A DNA stretch of 8,312 nucleotides from UBA1151 sp963579925 (GTDB lineage Bacteria; Chloroflexota; Dehalococcoidia; Lucifugimonadales; Lucifugimonadaceae), in the NCBI GenBank assembly GCA_963579925.1, contig CAUZJA010000123.1:1-8312 (forward strand). The letters are read 5' to 3'. Below the pieces are notes generated by a model that was given only the letters and a program-made list of their open reading frames with translations, searched no databases and was not told where the DNA came from. The position numbers were made by a program, and so were the translations under genes. Shown piece by piece: positions 6,252-8,312 of the stretch (position 1 is the stretch's first letter; each line of letters begins with the position of its first letter).

Positions 6252-7337
6252 ATGGCCGTTCGCATCAATCAATCCCCCACAGGAGGAGCCACTATCAGCA
6301 ATCTGCGTCACCACATTGTTCTCGTAGTTCCACTGTTTCTGTCGATCCTGACGGCCTGCAGTGGTGGGTCTGACAGTGAATCAACGCCAGTTCAGTTTGT
6401 GCCTACGCCCACGGTAAATCCGCTCCTACCGGAGTCTCCTCCGAAATTTCTGTATGAGTGGAAGATCGATGGTAGCAATCACGTTCGACGTTGGTGGTCG
6501 CCCTGGCTAGCATCTACAGATCCTGGCGCTGGAAAAGACGATAGAGTCAACCGTCTTGCCGGAATCGCAGTCGATTCCATTGGCGATGTCTACGTAGCTA
6601 AACCCGATACTCACCGGGTACAGAAGTTCACCAGCGATGGCACGTTTATCACCGAGTGGGGCAGCTTTGGTGATGAACCCGGTCAGTTCAGCTTCACGAA
6701 CGATGTTGCCGCAAGCCCCGATGGGCACATCTATGTTGCTGATAGCCTCAATCACCGGATTGAGAAATTCACCGCTGATGGCAAGTTCCTGTTGGAGTGG
6801 GGTGACACAGGTACCGTTGAGAGCGAGTTCCTCAACGCCCGAAACCTGGTGGTCGACTCCTCCGGCAACGTCTTTGTGGCTGACTTTCAGAACCATCGAA
6901 TCCAGAAGTTCACGGCAGATGGTGTGTTTCTGACTGAGTGGGGTCGGCACGGAGACCACGATGGCGGGTTCCTGTTCGCAAATGACGTGGCGGTGGACTC
7001 ACTGGACAACATCTACGTATCGGACGGCGTCGCACGCATACAAAAATTCAATAATGAAGGCACGTTCCTTGATTCGTGGGGCGATATAGGAACCGAGGCA
7101 GGGCAGTTTGATCGCCCATTTGGAATTGGTATCGACTCCAACGATGCCATCTACGTGGTTGAACCGCTCATGAACCGCATCCAGAAGTTTGATACCAACG
7201 GCACACTCCTCACCCTGTGGGGTAGCGAGGGCACTGGCGAAGGACAGTTCGACAGGCCGTTTGGAATCGCGATAGATGCAGATGGAACGATCTACGTAGC
7301 AGACCCCGGCAATCAACGCGTCCAGGTTTTCCGATGA
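6252..7337 (+). CDS. NHL-repeat beta-propeller lipoprotein
   Basis: 361 residues. The N-terminus has a hydrophobic segment (about 22-33) ending in the lipobox LTAC with Cys36, followed by SGGSDSES and a Pro/Thr linker (45-64). It is predicted to be a lipid-anchored extracytoplasmic protein. Six NHL repeats of about 47 residues begin near 101, 148, 195, 242, 288 and 335, each with (I/V)-(Y/F)-V-(A/S)-(D/E) then R-(I/V)-Q-K-F then F-L-x-x-W-G; blades five and six both open with GQFDRPFGI. The last repeat stops at VQVFR without its outer strand, and KFLYEWKI (65-72) looks like that missing strand, which would close the ring. Likely a binding or scaffold protein at the cell surface; no catalytic motif recognised. 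ATG 6252 has AGGA at 6243-6246 (5-nt spacer). A stronger AGGAGG at 6281-6286 lies inside the frame, before an ATC codon. Divergent from the small lipoprotein gene. Confidence 0.87.
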   Translation: MAVRINQSPTGGATISNLRHHIVLVVPLFLSILTACSGGSDSESTPVQFVPTPTVNPLLPESPPKFLYEWKIDGSNHVRRWWSPWLASTDPGAGKDDRVNRLAGIAVDSIGDVYVAKPDTHRVQKFTSDGTFITEWGSFGDEPGQFSFTNDVAASPDGHIYVADSLNHRIEKFTADGKFLLEWGDTGTVESEFLNARNLVVDSSGNVFVADFQNHRIQKFTADGVFLTEWGRHGDHDGGFLFANDVAVDSLDNIYVSDGVARIQKFNNEGTFLDSWGDIGTEAGQFDRPFGIGIDSNDAIYVVEPLMNRIQKFDTNGTLLTLWGSEGTGEGQFDRPFGIAIDADGTIYVADPGNQRVQVFR

Positions 7338-7588
7338 ACTTTCTGCCCCAGACCCAGTCTTGGAAGTTGGGCATGACCTCTTCAGAAAACGTCTGATTTT
7401 CGAAGATTTGCCCGTCCGCGAGATTTCCGGTGTGAGCCCGATGTCTTCGGTGGAGACGGGGGAGTGGACACTCACTATTCACAAACACAGTACTAGCGAG
7501 AATACCCGGTGCGTGAGAAGCCTCCCAAACGGCTGCATTGGACGGGAAGACGGTTTAACCTTCTCCCCGAGAACAGCGCCGGTCTAAG
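7338..7588. other. Intergenic stretch with no recognised gene
   Basis: Between the NHL lipoprotein and the insertion-sequence remnant. A + strand frame is open from TTG 7360 to TAA 7587 (75 codons), but it has no ribosome site and no family I recognise, and its composition does not look like the neighbouring genes. It may be decayed mobile DNA, since it abuts the IS3 remnant. No convincing terminator follows the NHL gene: CCCA and TGGG blocks near 7355-7372 form only a weak stem. Confidence 0.3.
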
Positions 7589-7636
7589 TGTTAGTTTTCT
7601 GGGATGATTCAGGCCTCAGAAGAGGAGCTTCATTCC

Positions 7637-8163
7637 GTGAAAAGATCGAGATATTGGCAAGAGTAGGTCGCATTCGGTCTGCAGCAGGCGGAGTCGGGGG
7701 CATCAGTCGGTGAAGTGTGCCGCACGATGGGCATACCCGAGAACACCTTCTACCGGTGGAAGCGGCAATTCGCCTGTATGGGTATTTGCCGAGCTACGAT
7801 GATTGAAGATACTCGAGGACGAGAACCGTCGGCTAAAGCAGTTGGTAGCCGACTTGGCCCTGGACAAGGAGGTGTTCCGTGCCGCGAAAAAAGCTCTGAA
7901 GCCTGCTCGGAAGCGTGAGGTAGTGGGCCTACCTATGCCGGAGTCACCGAGTCTCAGAGCGCTGAGCCAGTTCTCTAATTCTCTTTTCCCGTACAAGCAA
8001 CCGGTACCGGAGTCGTGCTCCCGATCAGGTATTCTTGAGGAAACGTATCCGGGACATTGTTAAGGTCCGGGCCAGCTATGATTACAAGCGGATCCACATC
8101 CTGCTTCAGCGAGAAGGATGGAAGATCAACCATAAGCGAGCCTACCGAATCTACTTAACATAA
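7637..8163 (+). pseudogene. IS3-family transposase remnant (orfA plus start of orfB), multiply broken
   Basis: Probable GTG start at 7637 behind GAGGAG, giving KRSRYWQE, then an in-frame TAG (7664-7666) where relatives have Gln. The same phase continues with VAFGLQQAESGASVGEVCR and TMGIPENTFYRWKRQF, the orfA helix-turn-helix. One extra T in 7785-7787 shifts the frame to AELR, then TGA (7800-7802) where Arg is expected, then LKILEDENRRLKQLVADL, the orfA leucine-zipper region. The phase reaches LKPARKREVVG, after which an extra C at 7928-7929 shifts it again to YLCRSHRVSER, a third stop TGA (7963-7965), and RKRIRDIVKVRASYDYKRIH then LLQREGWKINHKRAYRIY, the orfB HTH_21 region. TAA at 8161 ends it. 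The DDE catalytic domain is absent. Inactive without doubt; closest subgroup not determined. Confidence 0.85.
7887..7893 (+). promoter_or_regulatory. A6G slippery heptamer of the IS3 orfA/orfB programmed frameshift
   Basis: AAAAAAG followed by CTC TGA matches the usual IS3 arrangement, where orfA ends a few codons after the slip site and orfB continues in the -1 phase. The -1 phase here reads KKALKPARKREVVG, as expected for orfB. The orfA phase upstream (LDKEVFRAA) does not match the zero phase of the heptamer, so a further small indel just before it (about 7881-7887) is implied. Non-functional in this broken copy. Confidence 0.5.
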
Positions 8164-8166
8164 AGA

Positions 8167-8193
8167 GCGTGCGCGCCCGCGCGCGCGCGCCCC
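8167..8193. repeat. Alternating GC low-complexity tract
   Basis: Two alternating purine-pyrimidine blocks (8167-8176 and 8179-8190), almost all GC, separated by CC and followed by CCCC. Such tracts can adopt Z-DNA and are hard to sequence and assemble. It marks the exact point where transposase homology ends. Confidence 0.8.
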
Positions 8194-8199
8194 GGGAAG

Positions 8200-8239
8200 A
8201 TTGGGAGGGCAGCGCTGGGGGCGCTGAGACCTTCCCAAT
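8200..8239. other. 40-nt imperfect hairpin
   Basis: ATTGGGAGGG (8200-8209) pairs with CCTTCCCAAT (8230-8239) with one G-U pair, then a 3-nt bulge AGA (8227-8229), then CAGCGC/GCGCTG (8210-8215 with 8221-8226) around the loop TGGGG. It could be a transcript-end structure or part of another mobile element end. No U-run follows on either strand, and no core sites of an integron attC are seen. Confidence 0.45.
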
Positions 8240-8312
8240 GCGCGACACCAGCACTACCCATGCGGTCGGCCAAGACTACCCGTTTGGGAACTGAGGGAGC
8301 GACATCAGAGGC

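Larger units (their letters stand above)
7589..8163 (+). mobile_element. Truncated, decayed IS3-family insertion sequence
   Basis: The transposase remnant inside shows the family. The left boundary is a guess: TGTTAGTTTTCTGGGATGAT begins with the TG dinucleotide typical of IS3 ends, 48 nt before the transposase start. The right boundary is where recognisable transposase sequence stops, just before an alternating GC run. The right inverted repeat and the catalytic half of the element are missing, so the ends cannot be paired and no target-site duplication can be shown. Confidence 0.6.
8164..8312. other. Terminal 149 bases with no recognised gene
   Basis: Reading all frames on both strands gives no recognisable protein and no continuation of the transposase. 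The stretch starts with a GC run and a hairpin (separate entries). The last 70 bases show nothing I can name. Confidence 0.4.

Noticed and set aside
6507..6959. A 150-codon - strand frame opposite the NHL lipoprotein
   Set aside because: Its apparent repeats simply mirror the NHL repeats of the + strand gene.
8200..8239. Integron attC site
   Set aside because: The bulged hairpin is suggestive, but the conserved core ends (GTTRRRY and its complement) are missing and no integrase or cassette gene is present.
1..8312. CRISPR array, tRNA, rRNA or a defence or toxin-antitoxin system
   Set aside because: No spaced direct repeats, tRNA-like cloverleaf or matching protein families were seen in the window.

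Overview
The window looks like a bacterial genomic or metagenomic contig segment, most plausibly from Chloroflexota (for example a SAR202/Dehalococcoidia-like lineage). The hints are two lipoproteins with Thr/Pro-rich linkers after a short lipobox signal, six-bladed NHL propellers, and a DUF1501 protein that begins directly with the domain instead of a Tat signal. This taxonomy is inferred from gene style only; no rRNA or other marker gene is present.

Left part (1-3120, + strand): three closely spaced genes read as one likely operon. They are the C-terminal part of a DUF1800 protein cut by the window edge, a DUF1501 protein, and a soluble six-bladed NHL-repeat protein. DUF1800 and DUF1501 genes are widely found next to each other and their joint function is not established. 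A strong 22-bp hairpin (3126-3181) follows the last gene, where the operon meets a convergent gene.

Middle (3243-5216, - strand): a full-length GH127 (DUF1680) beta-L-arabinofuranosidase, with every catalytic and zinc-binding residue present at a constant +7 offset from the characterised enzyme HypBA1. It has no signal peptide, so it should act on imported arabino-oligosaccharides.

Next (5420-7337): two divergent lipoprotein genes. The - strand one is a small protein of unknown function with a probable TTG start behind a strong Shine-Dalgarno. The + strand one is an NHL-repeat propeller lipoprotein, whose N-terminal segment probably supplies the missing last strand of blade six.

Right end (7338-8312): no intact gene. 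It holds a decayed IS3-family insertion sequence whose transposase reading frame is broken by three internal stop codons and at least two single-base shifts. Homology stops at about 8163, before the catalytic DDE domain, right where an alternating GC run begins. A 40-nt imperfect hairpin follows. I found no CRISPR array, tRNA, rRNA or defence system. The most worthwhile items are the DUF1800/DUF1501/NHL module, the 3126-3181 hairpin and the mobile-element graveyard at the right edge.
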